Source: Allomyces arbusculus
Taxonomy: Eukaryota; Blastocladiomycota; Blastocladiomycetes; Blastocladiales; Blastocladiaceae
DNA length: 64,000 bases
Direction: 5' to 3'
Assembly (NCBI GenBank): GCA_027604705.1
Contig: JADHYV010000007.1
Coordinates: forward strand, 62,001-126,000
Shown: positions 9,478 to 21,539 of the stretch, piece after piece
Position numbering within the stretch: position 1 is the first letter of the stretch
How the letters are laid out: every line of letters begins with the position of its first letter
Translations under genes and position numbers: made by a program
The notes under the pieces: generated by a model
Database searches by the model: none
The model's input: only the letters and a program-made list of their open reading frames with translations
What the model was told of the DNA's origin: nothing

Positions 9478-11351
9478 GACGCAGCGAGCACGGCCGCGGC
9501 CGTGTCGAAAATACCAGCGCCTCCGCCGGCGCCTCCACCGGCACCGGCACCCGACCCATCCAGCGGGGTCGAATCATTGGCACCGCCCGCACCCCCAGCA
9601 AGACTTGCAACCGACGTGTTCCCGAGCGGCATCATCATCTGCTGCGACTGCGACTGCTGTTGCTGCTGGTACTCGACCAGCGAAATCTCTGGGAACGCCG
9701 ACGGCAGCTGTTTCGTGGCGGGCGGGAGCGTGCTCGGCACCGTTGGGACCTGGCGCGGCGTCGCGGCGGCTGTCGCCGCCGACCACGCCGCCAGATTCAA
9801 ATCCGCCATTACTGCGTCCTGCGCGTTATGCGGCGGCGGCGGCGCCGGCTGGAAGATACCCGTGCCGGGTGTCGCGGCCATGGCCATGGGGGACATGGCC
9901 GTGGTGGCCGCGGCCACGGCAGCGGCAGCCATCATCGACATGTCCGGGAAATAACCCGCGGCAGCCATCGCGGCCACAGCGGTCGCATCGTACGGGTTCA
10001 TCGCGGGGGTCGACGCGTCAGTGAGCATAATTTCCGGGACCAGGCCGAGCGGGGTCATGGGGACATGCGCCGGGGTCATGGCCGCGGTGGCCGCGAGCAA
10101 GCTCGGCGTGAACATGGGCGACGGCGCCCACTGCTGCTGCTGGTGCCCGTGGTATTGGTGCATTCCCGCGGCCGCCGCAGCGGCCGCCATCATGTCCCCG
10201 GACGGGACCGCCAGTGTATCCCCGAGCTTGCGTTTCTTGGACGCCGGGTCGTGCGGCTCCTCGACAAGCGTTGCCATCGCCGCACGCGCGGCACGCACGC
10301 CACGCACCGCCGCCGGCGCGAGCTGCGGCGACGCGAGCGACAGCATATCCATGGACCGGGCCGTCGCGTGCGCGTACGGCGACGGCGCGTAGGCGGGAAG
10401 CACCATCGGCGACGGCGCCGTTAACGGCGCGTGCTGCGCGGGGTACATGGGTGACGTGATCGGCATCGCCGGGGACGCCGGGGCTGCGGTGCCGCGGTAG
10501 GCCGTCGGCGGGTTAGCCGCACGCATGCGCGGCGTCCGGCCCGTTGCGCGCGCGGGGACGGTGCGCGGCGGACCGAGCGGGACGGGCGGCTTGGCGCCGA
10601 GCAGCGCGAGCGGGCTCGGCGGCGGGATCAGCGGGCCCGCGGCGGTCGGCATGGATGCGAGTGCGGCGCGCGCGTAGGCGTCGAGGTGCACGTCGTCGTT
10701 GCCGTCCATGTCGTCGTCTTCTTCATCGCCGCCTGCAGCGGCCGCGAGGAACGCCGGCGGGTCGAGTGCGGGTTCCGGCAGAGCGAGCGGAGTGCCAGTC
10801 GAGTTGTTCCCGCGCGTGGATGCCGCAATGGTCGTCTTGGCGTAGTCCTTGGCGCTCTTGACGTCGAGCGGCGGGCGCATGTGGTTGGCGAACCTCAGCA
10901 GTAGGTCGTCAATGTGGTCGGTTGACGTGAAGTGGTGCAGCCGGTCCTGGTGGTCGAACACAACCACGGCAATCTCGCACTGGCACAAGGTAGCGAGTTC
11001 CATGGCCTTTTTGAAGAGCCCTTGCTTGCGCTTCAGGAACGTGGCGCGGCGCGTCTTGTCGTCGGCAATTGGCGTGCTCTTGGTGCGCGCGGCGCGCGGG
11101 CGCGTGCCGGACGCGGTCGTCGACGTGTTGGTCGCACTACCGGTTCCTGAGCTGCCACCACCGTCAGCGTAAACGCTCGGACTCGCCGAGGCCGTGCTTG
11201 TCGTGGACGCGGCAGCGCTGGGCGGCATCGAGACGGGTACGGCAGCGCCAAACGGGTAGCCGGGGAGAGCAGAAGAGGTTGCGGTCGCAAATGACGCAGG
11301 GGAGCCCGACGGCGACGCGCTCAGGCTCGTAGAGAGCGAGGCCATGGTCAT
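9198..11351 (-). CDS. MADS-box transcription factor, MEF2/Rlm1 type
   Basis: A single-exon frame from the ATG at 11351 encodes 717 residues; a second ATG at 11345 has a better context. The MADS domain lies near residues 75-140: DDKTRRATFLKRKQGLFKKA, MELATLCQCEIAVVVFDHQD, then LHHFTSTDHIDDLL. CQCEIAVVVFDHQ and the STD segment point to the MEF2 (type II) branch rather than SRF/Mcm1. The first residues of the usual DNA-contact arm (RTKSTPIADD) differ from the common RIxITRI form. The remaining 550 residues are low-complexity (Ala, Pro, Met, Gln), with a run of 12 glutamines near the C-terminus, as in disordered activation domains. By analogy with Rlm1/MEF2 it may act under MAP kinase control; that is inference. 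Confidence 0.85.
9442..9477. repeat. (CTG)12 trinucleotide run, polyglutamine in the MADS gene
   Basis: Twelve uninterrupted CTG units on the + strand read as CAG, a run of 12 Gln, in the minus-strand MADS-box gene. Pure CAG/CTG runs commonly change length by slippage. Confidence 0.95.
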
Positions 11352-13028
11352 GGCCGAGCAAGATGGTGGGTCAGAAAGGGTCGGACAAAAACGCGGGTGT
11401 GCTGAAGCGAGGACACAGGAGCTGCGGCGAAGCGGAGCGGGTGCAAAAGACGCGAAGTTTCGATGCGATGCGTGCGTGCGGGCGACCGCGTCTTGTATCT
11501 GTCGTTGGCGGCGACGCGGGCCGAGAGCAAGCAATGCAGTAAGTGGCGGGGGACAAGGGCGCGCGCGACCGACGGCGGGATCGGCGGCGAGTAGGCAGGC
11601 AGACGAGCACGACTTTGCTGCAGGCGAACGTCGGTCGGGTCACAGCTCCGTCACAGCTGCTGCTGTTGCACCGTCACTCGGCGAAAACAAGGACCGGCAG
11701 CAGCAAATCACACCTCGCGCGTGGAGCGCGTATTGGTCCTCGCGATAGAGCACGCGGTAGGTCGTCGCGTGAGGACTGCCGCGGCTGAAACGCACACGAG
11801 CCGGGTGCGACGCTGCTGGGTCGGGTCCTTTCCGACTTCACGATCTGCATGTTGCCAGTGGAGATCTGTGGGTCAGTCCGCTGCCTTCAGTCATGTGCAT
11901 GCCGCTGCACCACGCCGAGAGCATGCCCAGGTGGTGGAGAAGGACGCGGCCGTGCTCGCGCCCACGTCCGCGGTCTCTGCGGCGTGCTCGAAGGCCCCGT
12001 ACGTTGGTGGTTGTTGGTTGAGGCGGCGACCACCGGTCGTGTGAGCGGCGTCGGCGTCGTGATGCGGCGGCAGCAGCAAATCCGTCGCGAGTGCCTGGTC
12101 CAAGGGCGCGTTTGCGTGCTTGGTGCCTGGACGTGGGCGTCGACGTTGTTGACCGACGCAGCGCCGCGGACAGCTTGCTTGCTTGGTGGTTGGTTGATGC
12201 TGGAGCGCCAAGCGGGACCGTGCAAAAGGGAGAGGGGAGAGAAAGAATGGGCTGAGGACGAAGACAGCCAGCGGGCTTCGCCATCTCCGTCGTCGTCGCA
12301 TCCCTCCACTCCCCGCGCGCGCACACTTCCACCACGCCGTCGTCGCAGGCCCGCGAACCCCCAACCATCGTCGTGGATCCTGGTTGGGCCCGCCGAGCCG
12401 GTGTCACCACTCAAAACGTCGCGCAAAGTGGCCTCACTCCACCCACCGGTCGTCGTCGCCGGGGCTGTGTTGTGTTCGCCTCACCCTCCAATCGGGACTT
12501 GTTTTGCGCTTGCACCCCGTGGGCCGCAGCAAAGAACAATCGAATTGTTCCATCCCCGCATTCCGTGGTGCCCTCGCACTCCTAGGGTTGTGTTATTCGT
12601 CATGTGGCGCCCTTCAATGGGGGGGGGAGGGGCACGCTTGTCGGTTTGTGCCGTGTTGGGCCGAAACGCAACAAGCGCGCGTGAGTCGGGTGGGACAAGG
12701 TCCAGAGGAGAAGGCGCTGCCAATGACGGGCGTGGTCATGGGCGCGTTTTGTACTTTCGCGGTGGTGGAGGGTGACGGCGCCGCTGAGGTCTGGAATGAG
12801 ACAGCTGACGTGACGACAACTGACGCAACGTCAACGGGTGGAGAAGCAGGAGAAATTGATGGCAAACATGATCGTGTTCTTTGCGGCAAGCAGACCCCAC
12901 CACAGGCAAACGACCGCCGTGCTGCACGACGAAGACGGCAGAAGACATTCGAGGGACGCGCCCCACGTCCTACAAACCCAACCACCACAACCACGCGCAA
13001 ACACACCACATCACGCACGACAGAACGC
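11352..13028. other. 1.7 kb spacer upstream of the MADS-box gene
   Basis: The MADS gene and the uS2 gene are both on the minus strand, so this holds the MADS promoter and 5' leader and the uS2 3' end. Long open frames on both strands (for example 11849-12775 +) are Arg/Ser/Pro-rich, lack ATG-led conserved domains and look like GC-rich chance frames. A nine-G run lies near 12618. No gene is supported. Confidence 0.45.
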
Positions 13029-13847
13029 TTACTGGGCCCAGTCGTCAGCGGCGGCAGCCTCGTCAGCGGCGCCCTCGGCGGTCCACGAGTCAACCGGGTT
13101 CTCGGCCCACTCGGCCTCGGGGTTAGCCTCGCCGTCGACGGCTGCGAAGACCGGGCCGGCCGAGGCCTTCTCGGCAGCAGCCTTCTCGGCAGCAGCCTTC
13201 TCGGCAGCCTCCTTCTCGGCCTCCTCGGCGTCGCGGAAGAAGAACATATCGGCCATGACCTCCCACGGCTGGTTGCGCGGGATCGCGCCGCGGAGGCGCA
13301 GGACCTCGCGGGCGAGCAGGTACCACATGAGACCGACCGAGTGCTTGCCCTTGGTGTTGCACGGGATGGCCACGTCGACGTTCGACAGACCCGCGTCCGT
13401 GTCGCAGAGCGCGATGACGGGGATGTTGACGTACGACGCCTCCTTGATGGCCTGCGCGTCGGTGCGCGGGTCCGTGACGACAATCAGGCGCGGCTCCTTG
13501 TAGTTGCGCGTAATGTAGTTCGTGAAGTTGCCCGGCGTGAACCGGCCGGCAATAGCCTGCGCGCCCGTGTACTTGGCGTACTTGAGCACGGCGCGCTGGC
13601 CATAGGGGCGGCCCGAGATCACGACCACGTCGGCCGGGTTCTCAATCGCGGCAATGATGCGCGCAGCGAGCACGAGCTTCTCCCACGTCTTGTTGAAGTT
13701 GATGATGTTCACGCCATCGGCGCGACGCTTCCAGACGTAGTTGGCCATCTGCGAGTTGACGTTCTTGGCGCCAATGTGCGTCTGCGCCGCGAGCAGGTTC
13801 GCGGCATCCTGCGCGGTGAGCTGAAGAGCGGCGGGAACTTGCGACAT
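13029..13847 (-). CDS. RPS0: 40S ribosomal protein uS2 (RPS0/RPSA)
   Basis: This small-subunit protein is required late in 40S maturation and bridges head and platform. The frame from the ATG at 13847 gives 272 residues. After [14 protein letters not shown] come [79 protein letters not shown] and [10 protein letters not shown], ending with [15 protein letters not shown]. The C-terminal tail is acidic and Ala-rich, with a tandem [14 protein letters not shown] segment. The start codon sits in ACACCATGTCG. No intron is seen within the coding region. Confidence 0.97.
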   Translation of the reverse strand: MSQVPAALQLTAQDAANLLAAQTHIGAKNVNSQMANYVWKRRADGVNIINFNKTWEKLVLAARIIAAIENPADVVVISGRPYGQRAVLKYAKYTGAQAIAGRFTPGNFTNYITRNYKEPRLIVVTDPRTDAQAIKEASYVNIPVIALCDTDAGLSNVDVAIPCNTKGKHSVGLMWYLLAREVLRLRGAIPRNQPWEVMADMFFFRDAEEAEKEAAEKAAAEKAAAEKASAGPVFAAVDGEANPEAEWAENPVDSWTAEGAADEAAAADDWAQ

Positions 13848-14414
13848 GGTGTCCAAAGTGATGGGTGAACACTAGTGTCGCGAAAATGCGGTAATCAGCG
13901 TCGATGATATTGACATAACTCGTCGTCTTCGTTAACGACTCCCCCAGTCGGCAATCGCCATGACCACGAACTGCCCTATTTCGCATGATGACTGCTCACA
14001 ACGCCATGACGACACTTTTGAGCGTGCATTGCGACAAGTTCCGGGCTCGAAATCCAGAATTTCGCCCCCTCGCCAAAACGGATGGACCAGCGTGCCCTCC
14101 TCCATCAATGCGCCGAACACCAGCCGTTGAGCGCCGAAACTCGGTGCACTCGAGCTTGGTAGTTGTCACGGCCGCGAGCGGAGCGTCGTGAGGGCAGTCG
14201 TGGTCGGCATGGTGGTGGTGAATCGGTGCCCGTACCGACTACGGTGCAAGATAAATTCCCGGGAAGAAGGAGCACTCCAGCGCGGCTGGCCACGAATCAA
14301 TAGTATGGTTGGTCACGTGTGGCTAGTGGAGCCTGGTTCAGGTTGTCCTGATCAACATCTTGAGGACCAACTGGGCCGAGATCGCATACCGCACCAAATT
14401 CATCACGGACCACC
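13848..14414. other. Divergent promoter region, uS2 / TPR gene
   Basis: A 567-nt spacer between the divergent uS2 (minus) and Mgr3-like TPR (plus) genes. The part next to uS2 is AT-richer than its surroundings, as expected for a strong promoter, but no defined box was recognised. Confidence 0.45.
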
Positions 14415-15815
14415 ATGAACCGACTTGCTGCAAGAGTTGTCGCGCAACTGGGGCGGGGCGCCGTGCCCGCAAGCGCCGCTGTCGCCGCCGCGACGCGGTC
14501 GATCACACCAGCAAGGACTCTTCACTTGCTGAAGTCGCGCCCATGGATCCCAGCACGCCCAGCCGCGTCGAGCACAAGGACGACGACCACCCCGTTGCTC
14601 CGTCGCGCCCTGGCGACCGCCAAGTCCCCCATGTCCGACGAAGATAAGCGGCGAGCGCTTCTCCGTGAAGATTTCGCCCTCCCGCTCAAGCTCCTGCGCG
14701 GTGTCGCGCTCGTCCTCGCCTCCCTCGGCACGCTTCTCGGCGTACACACGACCGCTGTACATCTCTACGCCGAGCTGACCGAACCGACCCCCGCGGCATT
14801 CGACTTCTGGACGCGCGTGCATCTGCGCCGCGCGTGGATGTTCGAAGTGCACCAGCGGCAACTCGACGCGGCCGAACACTACCTGGCCAAGGCGTTGCGG
14901 CACGAGGACGAGGCGTCGCAGTGGGCTCTGTGGAAGCGCGAGTACCTTGCGCTCGTTACGAAACTGGCCCACGTGCGGTTGTTGCAGTGCGATGCGGTCG
15001 GCGGGACGGACGTGCTGGAGACGGTGCACGCCGAACTGCTCGCCAAGTTCACGCATGATGTCGCGAGCTTGGACGATTTGAAGAGCGTCCCTCCACCGCT
15101 CGCGAAATTGGGCGAACTCGTCACGCTTCTCGCGGCGAAACTCGTTGGCCTGTACCTGCGCACCGGGCAGATCGACCGCGCGGTGGACCTTGCGGGGGAT
15201 TTGAATGCGACCATCTTGCCGGGCGCCGATCCGCGATTGACCGCGACGGCGTTGCTCGCACAGGGTGATGTGGCCGCTGCGCGCGGCGACTGGGCGGGCG
15301 CGCGCGACCGATACGACGCGGTCGTGCAGCTCGACGACGCTCTCGTGACTGGCGACGCAGATCCAAAAGCGCGTGTGCCGTACCTCGAGCAGGGGATCCC
15401 GACCTTGCTCCCGGGCCGGTGTCTCGCTGCGATCGCGCACTTCCATGTCGGCACCGCTGAACTGGAGACGACCAAGGATCTCGCGCGCGCACTGGATTGG
15501 TTCGATAGGGCGCTCACGCGTGCGGCGCCCGCGGCGGAAGGTGAGCAGCCGCGCAGTTGTGACGAGTGTCGGGCTGCGACGCTCGCGACGGTCGGGCGCG
15601 AGCTGAGCCGCGCGGGGGACGAGGTTCAGGCGGTCGAGGTGTTGACGCAGGGCCTGGAGGTGGCGAGGAAGATTGGTGACCTGGATGCGGATCGGACGTG
15701 CGCGGCCGAGTTGAAGCAATTGGGGGTCGATGTGCCTGACGAGGTGCCGAAGCCGGCGAGGCCGTTGAATGTGGACGAGCAGGCGGCAGCCGCAGAGGCT
15801 GCGGCCAAGGCGTAG
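14415..15815 (+). CDS. Mitochondrial membrane TPR protein, Mgr3-like
   Basis: A single-exon gene of 466 residues starts at CCACCATGAAC. The first 75 residues are rich in Arg, Ala, Ser and Thr with almost no acidic residues, as in a mitochondrial targeting sequence. One membrane segment follows near residues 95-118 (LRGVALVLASLGTLLGVHTT). The rest is helical with TPR-like pairs, for example LRRAWMFEVHQRQLDAAEHY, LVGLYLRTGQIDRAVDLAGD, and a segment ending in LDWFDRAL. This layout and the FWTRVHLRRAW start resemble yeast Mgr3, the inner-membrane adaptor of the i-AAA protease Yme1. The TPR and membrane assignment is fairly sure; the Mgr3 link rests on layout and weak similarity. Confidence 0.7.
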   Translation: MNRLAARVVAQLGRGAVPASAAVAAATRSITPARTLHLLKSRPWIPARPAASSTRTTTTPLLRRALATAKSPMSDEDKRRALLREDFALPLKLLRGVALVLASLGTLLGVHTTAVHLYAELTEPTPAAFDFWTRVHLRRAWMFEVHQRQLDAAEHYLAKALRHEDEASQWALWKREYLALVTKLAHVRLLQCDAVGGTDVLETVHAELLAKFTHDVASLDDLKSVPPPLAKLGELVTLLAAKLVGLYLRTGQIDRAVDLAGDLNATILPGADPRLTATALLAQGDVAAARGDWAGARDRYDAVVQLDDALVTGDADPKARVPYLEQGIPTLLPGRCLAAIAHFHVGTAELETTKDLARALDWFDRALTRAAPAAEGEQPRSCDECRAATLATVGRELSRAGDEVQAVEVLTQGLEVARKIGDLDADRTCAAELKQLGVDVPDEVPKPARPLNVDEQAAAAEAAAKA

Positions 15816-16197
15816 ATGCGCGTAATTGTGATCGGACTACATAGTGCATGTTTTGTATGGTTGCCTCTCTGTCGCCAATTGTTGGGCCCTCTTGCACGAA
15901 CGAGGAGCTAGCGAGCGAGTTGAACGTCGCGAGTGATGGCGATTCGATCGTATTGCGAGCTGCTGAAAATGCGAGCAGGCGACACCCTCCAAACGCCAAG
16001 GAACAAGAAACAAACAGCACCACGATGTGCTCGCCGTCCGCCAAAAGCAGGGAAAAATCCAATCCAATGTACTTTACAAAACGGTCTAAGCAGCCAATAC
16101 CAGGGCCGCACCACGAACGAACTAGCGTCACCGTCCATAACCAGATCCCAACCAACAATTTCCAGCGACCGCACAAAGATCTTTCTTTCCTGCTCTC
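15816..16197. other. Convergent 3' spacer, TPR gene / ankyrin gene
   Basis: About 380 nt between two convergent stop codons. It is AT-richer than the flanking genes and probably carries both 3' UTRs. No gene is seen. Confidence 0.5.
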
Positions 16198-19100
16198 TCA
16201 CGACGCGGCCTCCGCAGACGCCGGAGCGGTCGGCGTCGCGCTCGAACTTGCTCCAAACGAAAAAGAGAACGCGCTCGCACCCCCAAACGAAAAGCCCGAG
16301 CCAAACGAGGCCAGCGAGACGCTTGATGGCGCGGCGGCGGCAGACTCCGCCCCGGTCGACGCGTCACCCGCTGCTGTTGCTGGCGCCGGCACCGGCGCCG
16401 GAGCCGAAAACGTGAACGTAAACGGCGCACTCGACGCCGCCGCTGCCGGCATCGGTGGCACATCCATTACCGCCGCCGTCTCCTGCACCATCGCCACCGC
16501 CGCCACTGGCCGCGCACCACTCGTCAACGACCGCACCCGCGCGCGCGCCCCCGCGGGCCGCGCATGATGGTGCTTGGCCGATTTCGCCACCTTGGCCGTC
16601 TTGCCGCCGTTATTCGGCATGAGCGGCGCGTTATGCGCGCGGAGGACGCGCAGCACGGCATCGACGCGATCGAGCGTCAGGAGCGACGGGAACTGGTCGA
16701 TGCGGCGGTCAAGTTTGGCGCGCACGTCGTCGAGCGGGGTGTAGAGTGCGATTTCTGCGGTCAGAGACGACGAGGTACTGAGGGTGGACACAGCAGCGAG
16801 GAGCGGCGAGCGCGAGGGACCCGAAGTGGGGGACGCGGCAAAAGCGAATTGGAACATGGGCACGGGCGGGGCGAGGGATGAGGTCGATGCATCGGCGGAG
16901 TCGGGGGTGGGCTCGAAGGAGTCGACCGTGGGCGGCGTGCCGAACCGGATCGGTGTTGACGGGGCCGCAAAACTGGACGACGTGAGATTGAGCCGCGGCG
17001 GCGGTGACGGTGGCGAGGGAGCCTCGAGGGTCGCGGTGAGCATCAGCGGCGAAATCGAACCCGCGGCGGGCGTCTTGGTCGGGGTTGTCATTACCGGTGC
17101 GTCCTTCGCCGACTCAGCCGCAGCGAGCGCAGGACTACTCGAAGCGGCTACCTTCTTCTGCCGCTCGAGCAGCAAGAACCGCAGCCCGAGCGCGAGCTGC
17201 AACGGCGTCGTCGAGCACGACGAGTTCTGATGACCAGGCGCGTCAGCAACCTTTCCCGAATCAAGGACCACACGCCGATCCTGCCTGTCACATACCTTGG
17301 CGCGACACTTATTCAGTAAGTGCTCGCCCCTTGACGCATTCGCCCGCTTTTCCAGCAACAGTTCTACCATCGCCGCATCGCCACGCAGAATCGCCTGCGC
17401 GAGCGGCGATCGCACGATCGGCGGTTTCGCCGAATCGGTAATCGCGCGCAGACCCGACGATGAACCTTCAAGGAACTGGCACGAGTACCGTGCGAGACCC
17501 GGGCGCAGGCCGTGGTCCGGGTGCGCGCCCGACGTGAGGAGCAGGTCGGCGACGGCGTGATTGCCAGCGGCGACGGCGCGGAAAAGCGGCGAGACGAGGC
17601 CACCAAAGTACGGGTGCGACAGGTCCACGTCGGGCTCGTAGTGGAAAGTGCTCTCGTCGGTCGCGGGTTTGGGCATGGTCGGGGTCGTGGAGGCGGCAGT
17701 GGTGGGCTCGGTCGGGGGCTCAGTCTGTGTCGCAATGGCCGGTGCTGACTCGGTTGGGACAGCGGGAGCGGCGTCCTGCTCACCCGGCGTCGCGGTCGCG
17801 GAAGCCGCCTCACCTGGAGCAGCGACCGCGTCCGTCGGCTCGAATTGAGGGACCGCGGCTTCGGCCGGTTCTGCTTGAGCAACTGCTTGAGCAGCTGCAG
17901 CACCGTCACCCAGCTCGTCCTGCCCAGTTCCGGCGACGGCAGGCTCGCTCGAACCGGCTGCCGCTTCGTCCTGGTTGGTCGACGCGGCCGTGGACTCACT
18001 TTGCGAAGCATCGATTGGCGCCGCGGGCGATACGTCACCCACAGGCGCTACAGAATCGGTTGCCGGAACCGGTTCGCCGCTCGATGGCGCCGCCGGCTGT
18101 TCGGACGACGGCTCCGGCGCCGGCGAACTAGCCTGGCTCTGCGTCGACCCGCGACGCGACGGCGGCGACGGCAGCGGGACCTCCGGCACCTCGACGACCA
18201 CGTTGAGCGACGCAATGTTGTCCGGGTAGAGCTATGGGAAAAGTGCGTGAGTCACGGAACGCGAGCTGGCACGAATCGAAAAGCCAGCCAAACGCACCTG
18301 GTAATCCTGGTCAATCGGCTTGCGCGTCTGTTCATGCAGTCGCACCGGGAAAGTCGCGTCAAGCGACTCGATGCGTTCCGTTGCCTCGACGTACTGCTTC
18401 GTGAGCAAGTCCCGCACCTGGTCCACGTCCCACTCGAGCAAATTCTTGTGCAGGATCAGCGTCAGGGCCTCTTCCGACCCGCGGGCGCCGCGACGCAACA
18501 AATCAATCGCGAGCGGCGTCGCGCCCGCACGTTTTGCCTCGACATCCAGTGGCGTATGGCCCGTCGCGTCCTTGACATTCACGAGCGCGCCGTACTTGTC
18601 GAGCAAATCGCGCACGAGCTCGGGTTCGTTCGCGTCAATCGCCAGGTGCAGTGGAGTCTTGCCGTACAGCGGCGCGTCGGTGAATTCAGCGGGCAGCGGG
18701 GTCTGGTCGGTGCGGTCCTTGGCGGCGGTCAAGTGGGCCGAGCAGTTGGACGGGACTTGGTGCTCTTCGAGCAGGTACCGCACCACGTCCCACTTATGCG
18801 CGCGCGCGGCGATGCACAGCGCCACGTACCCACCGTCGATGCCCGGGCCCGACGTGGGGCAGTCGCCGAGACCGCGGGAGAGCGAAATCAGGTTACACTT
18901 GAGCGGGTCGGCCGGGAGCGTCCATGGCCGGTCAGGGGTCGAGAATTGGGCACCGAAACGCTGTAGGACCAAGAGTCGGTTAGTCTCGCCAATATCAGCC
19001 GCGCCGCTAACCAACATCTGCGAGCACGAACCGTGACCATGGCCTTGATCATATCGAGCGACGTGTGCTCCACGACACACTGCACATGCGACAGCACACA

Positions 19101-20987
19101 CCGCGTTGCAACATCCTTGTCATTCAACCGCGAACAGCAATGCGGCAACACCGCCGCGCGCGCCGACGCGGGCGCGGCTTCTGGGTCCATGCCGACCGAC
19201 GCCTGCACGAGCATCGTGATCAAATCCAAGTCGCCCAGATCAATCGCCATGTCGAGAGCCGTCCGGGCGCGACGCATATCTTCCCAATCACTGAAGACTG
19301 GATCGACGGCAGCCTCGGGACTGTGCAGCCGCACACCGTGGTGGAGCAGGAGCGCGACAATCGCCTTTTGCCGCCCTGAAACGGCCCAGTGCAGCGCCGT
19401 CTTGTCATCAAGCCCATGCTTGAAAGCGTCAATGGTCGGCCACCCGTTGGTGGGGACACGCGCGACGGTCAGCAGCCACGTGAGCATTTTCATGGATCGC
19501 GTCTTGGCGGCGAGACCGAGCAGGTGCGCGGCCTCGGCTTCGCGGTGCCGTTGTAAAGCTAGGTCGATGTTGGTCGGGACCACGGCGGGTGTCGTGGCTT
19601 CCGCGTCATTGGCCGGCTGATCAGGTACGGGTGCCGACGATGCGGACGCGGCCACCGCCGCAGCGGCTCGCTGCCGCTCACGCAATGCACGCCGCGACCG
19701 TTTCGCACCCGACAGCTGCAACAGCTCGGCGCCGTGATCGAGCAACACCTGGACGGCCGCCACGTTACCCGACTCGACCGCGCAGTGCATTGGCGTGCGC
19801 ATAAACATGGACTTGCGCATCGGCACCTTCAAGTCTGCGCGACTCCGTCCGGACCTCAGGTACCGCGAGAGCAACTCGGCGTCGCCCGACCGCGCGGCCA
19901 TGAGCAAGGGTACCGGTCCACGAGCACCACCCGTGACCCGATTCGCGCCGACCTGCACAGTCCCACTCCCCGACGCGGCAGGCGCCGTGGTCGCACCATT
20001 CAATTGCGGCAACGCACGCGACGGGCACGCGCCGAGCCGCAACAGAGTGTCGACCGTGCGCCACGCCTTGCTGCGGCCGGCAAGGACGAGGGGCGACGGC
20101 TGGTGGTGGTGTCGCGTGTCGGCAGAGATGCGCGCGCCCGTGATCATGCGCGCGACCAGGTCGGCCGCGTCGGCCGATGCCCAGGAGGCGAGCACACGTG
20201 CGCGGAGCGAGGGGGTCGGGAAGAGGCGGAGCATCGGCAGGGCGTCGCTTGCATCGCGGAGGTGCCTGGTGGCAGCGCGGACTCGTGCCCAGTCCCGTGG
20301 ACCGAGGTACCGGATGAGAATGATGTGCCAGACGAGGTCGACGGAGGCAATGGATTCGATGGTCGCGGGTGCGGGTGGAGCTGGCGGGTCGGGTTCCGGG
20401 GCGGGTGCGGGGTCTGGCGTGATGGAGGCAACCGGGGCGGATTCCGCGACGACAGCATCGCCGTCCTTGGCCGGTGCAGAATCTTGGCACTCGACTGGGT
20501 CGACCGCGTCAGCGACCACACGCTCCAGCAGGTCCTGAGGCAGATCCAGCTCGTTGACGGGCGTCGTGACCTCGGACGCGGAGGCCGACGACGTGGCGGC
20601 CGACAGGCCATCGGCGCTCTGCGATGAAGAGGATTTGGTCTTGTTCTTGTCGATTGGGCGGCCCGCCGCGGCGCGGCCCACGGCATTGACGGCCTTGGCA
20701 AAGACGCGCGCGGCACGGCGCAGGACCGACCGGCTTCGGCGTGGGCTCGCGCCATCGGCGGGCGGCGGCGGTGGGGGAGGCGGCATCGACACAGCGTCGC
20801 TGGTGGTGGGTGGGAGTTGCGCAGCGGGGTCGGGGATGGCCATGGTTGCGGGCAGACTCGGCGCGACCGGCGCGCGGGGCGTCGTCGTGGTTGTCGAGGA
20901 AGTCGGGACCGGGGCCAGCGTGGCACCTGCGGGGGGCAGCGCTTGGTCGGGCGGGTCGCTTGCGGGCCGTGGTGTCGCCGGCGCCAT
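16198..20987 (-). CDS. Large F-box-like / ankyrin-repeat protein
   Basis: Four exons, 20987-19032, 18960-18298, 18231-17296 and 17226-16198, all join in phase 0 and give 1527 residues. The 71-, 66- and 69-nt introns have GTTCGT, GTGCGT and GTATGT donors and CTAAC/CTGAC-like branch points. After a Pro/Ser/Ala-rich N-terminus, an F-box-like segment (VDLVWHIILIRYLGPRDW) is followed by about nine ankyrin repeats: TPMHCAVESGNVAAVQVLLD, TALHWAVSGRQKAIVALLLH, TPLHLAIDANEPELVRDLLD, SPLFRAVAAGNHAVADLLLT and SPLAQAILRGDAAMVELLLE. A disordered acidic Ala/Glu/Pro segment splits the repeats and the C-terminus is low-complexity. The protein may be a substrate receptor of an SCF ubiquitin ligase, but no substrate can be named. 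An upstream in-frame ATG at 21038 is an alternative start. The last intron is stopless and a multiple of three, so its removal is less certain. Confidence 0.72.
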
Positions 20988-21539
20988 GGTGTATAAGACG
21001 AGCGCGGCGACGGAGGGCCGGGGCAGAGGAGGACTCATTTGCGTCGACGCGTCTGGTCGCTTCTCGCGCGGTTGGTTGCCTGGCCACTTGGCGGCGTGCG
21101 GCGGCGGCGGTGGCGTGTTCCTTGAAGCATCTGCTGCCTCGTGAGCTGGCGGCCGAGCGTTCAGGCCGCAGGGCGGTCGGGAGTGCAGGCCGCAGGGCCC
21201 CTGCCAGCCCTTTCTTCCAAGACGCAGAGCGTCATGTGCTGAGTGATCACGCATCGACTTGGTCGCGCTTCCGCCGTTTTTCGTCTTCTTCGTCTCCGTC
21301 CTTGTCGCTTTGATCACATATCCAGCCGACCGCTCGCGCCGACCCGCGCCGACGACCCAATATCGACCGGCGCCGAGTGCAACTGGCCGCAACCCACCCG
21401 CCAGTGCACCGTACCTGTTCCCGCCCGCCGCACGCGTGCACCGCTCCTGATCTGACCAGCAACCCACCGACCAACCAAGCAGCTCGACCGACCATTCGCT
21501 CGTTCGCCCGACCTATTGAACCATTGACCCTCGCCCGCC
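20988..21539. promoter_or_regulatory. Bidirectional promoter, ankyrin gene / PRP8
   Basis: A 552-nt spacer between head-to-head start codons. Both genes must be driven from it. The PRP8 leader is pyrimidine- and CCGAC-rich. No TATA box was recognised. Confidence 0.5.

Noticed and set aside
11849-12775. Long open frames on both strands in the MADS upstream region
   Set aside because: Arg/Ser/Pro-rich with no conserved segment. Overlapping frames of similar length on the opposite strand point to GC-rich chance openness.
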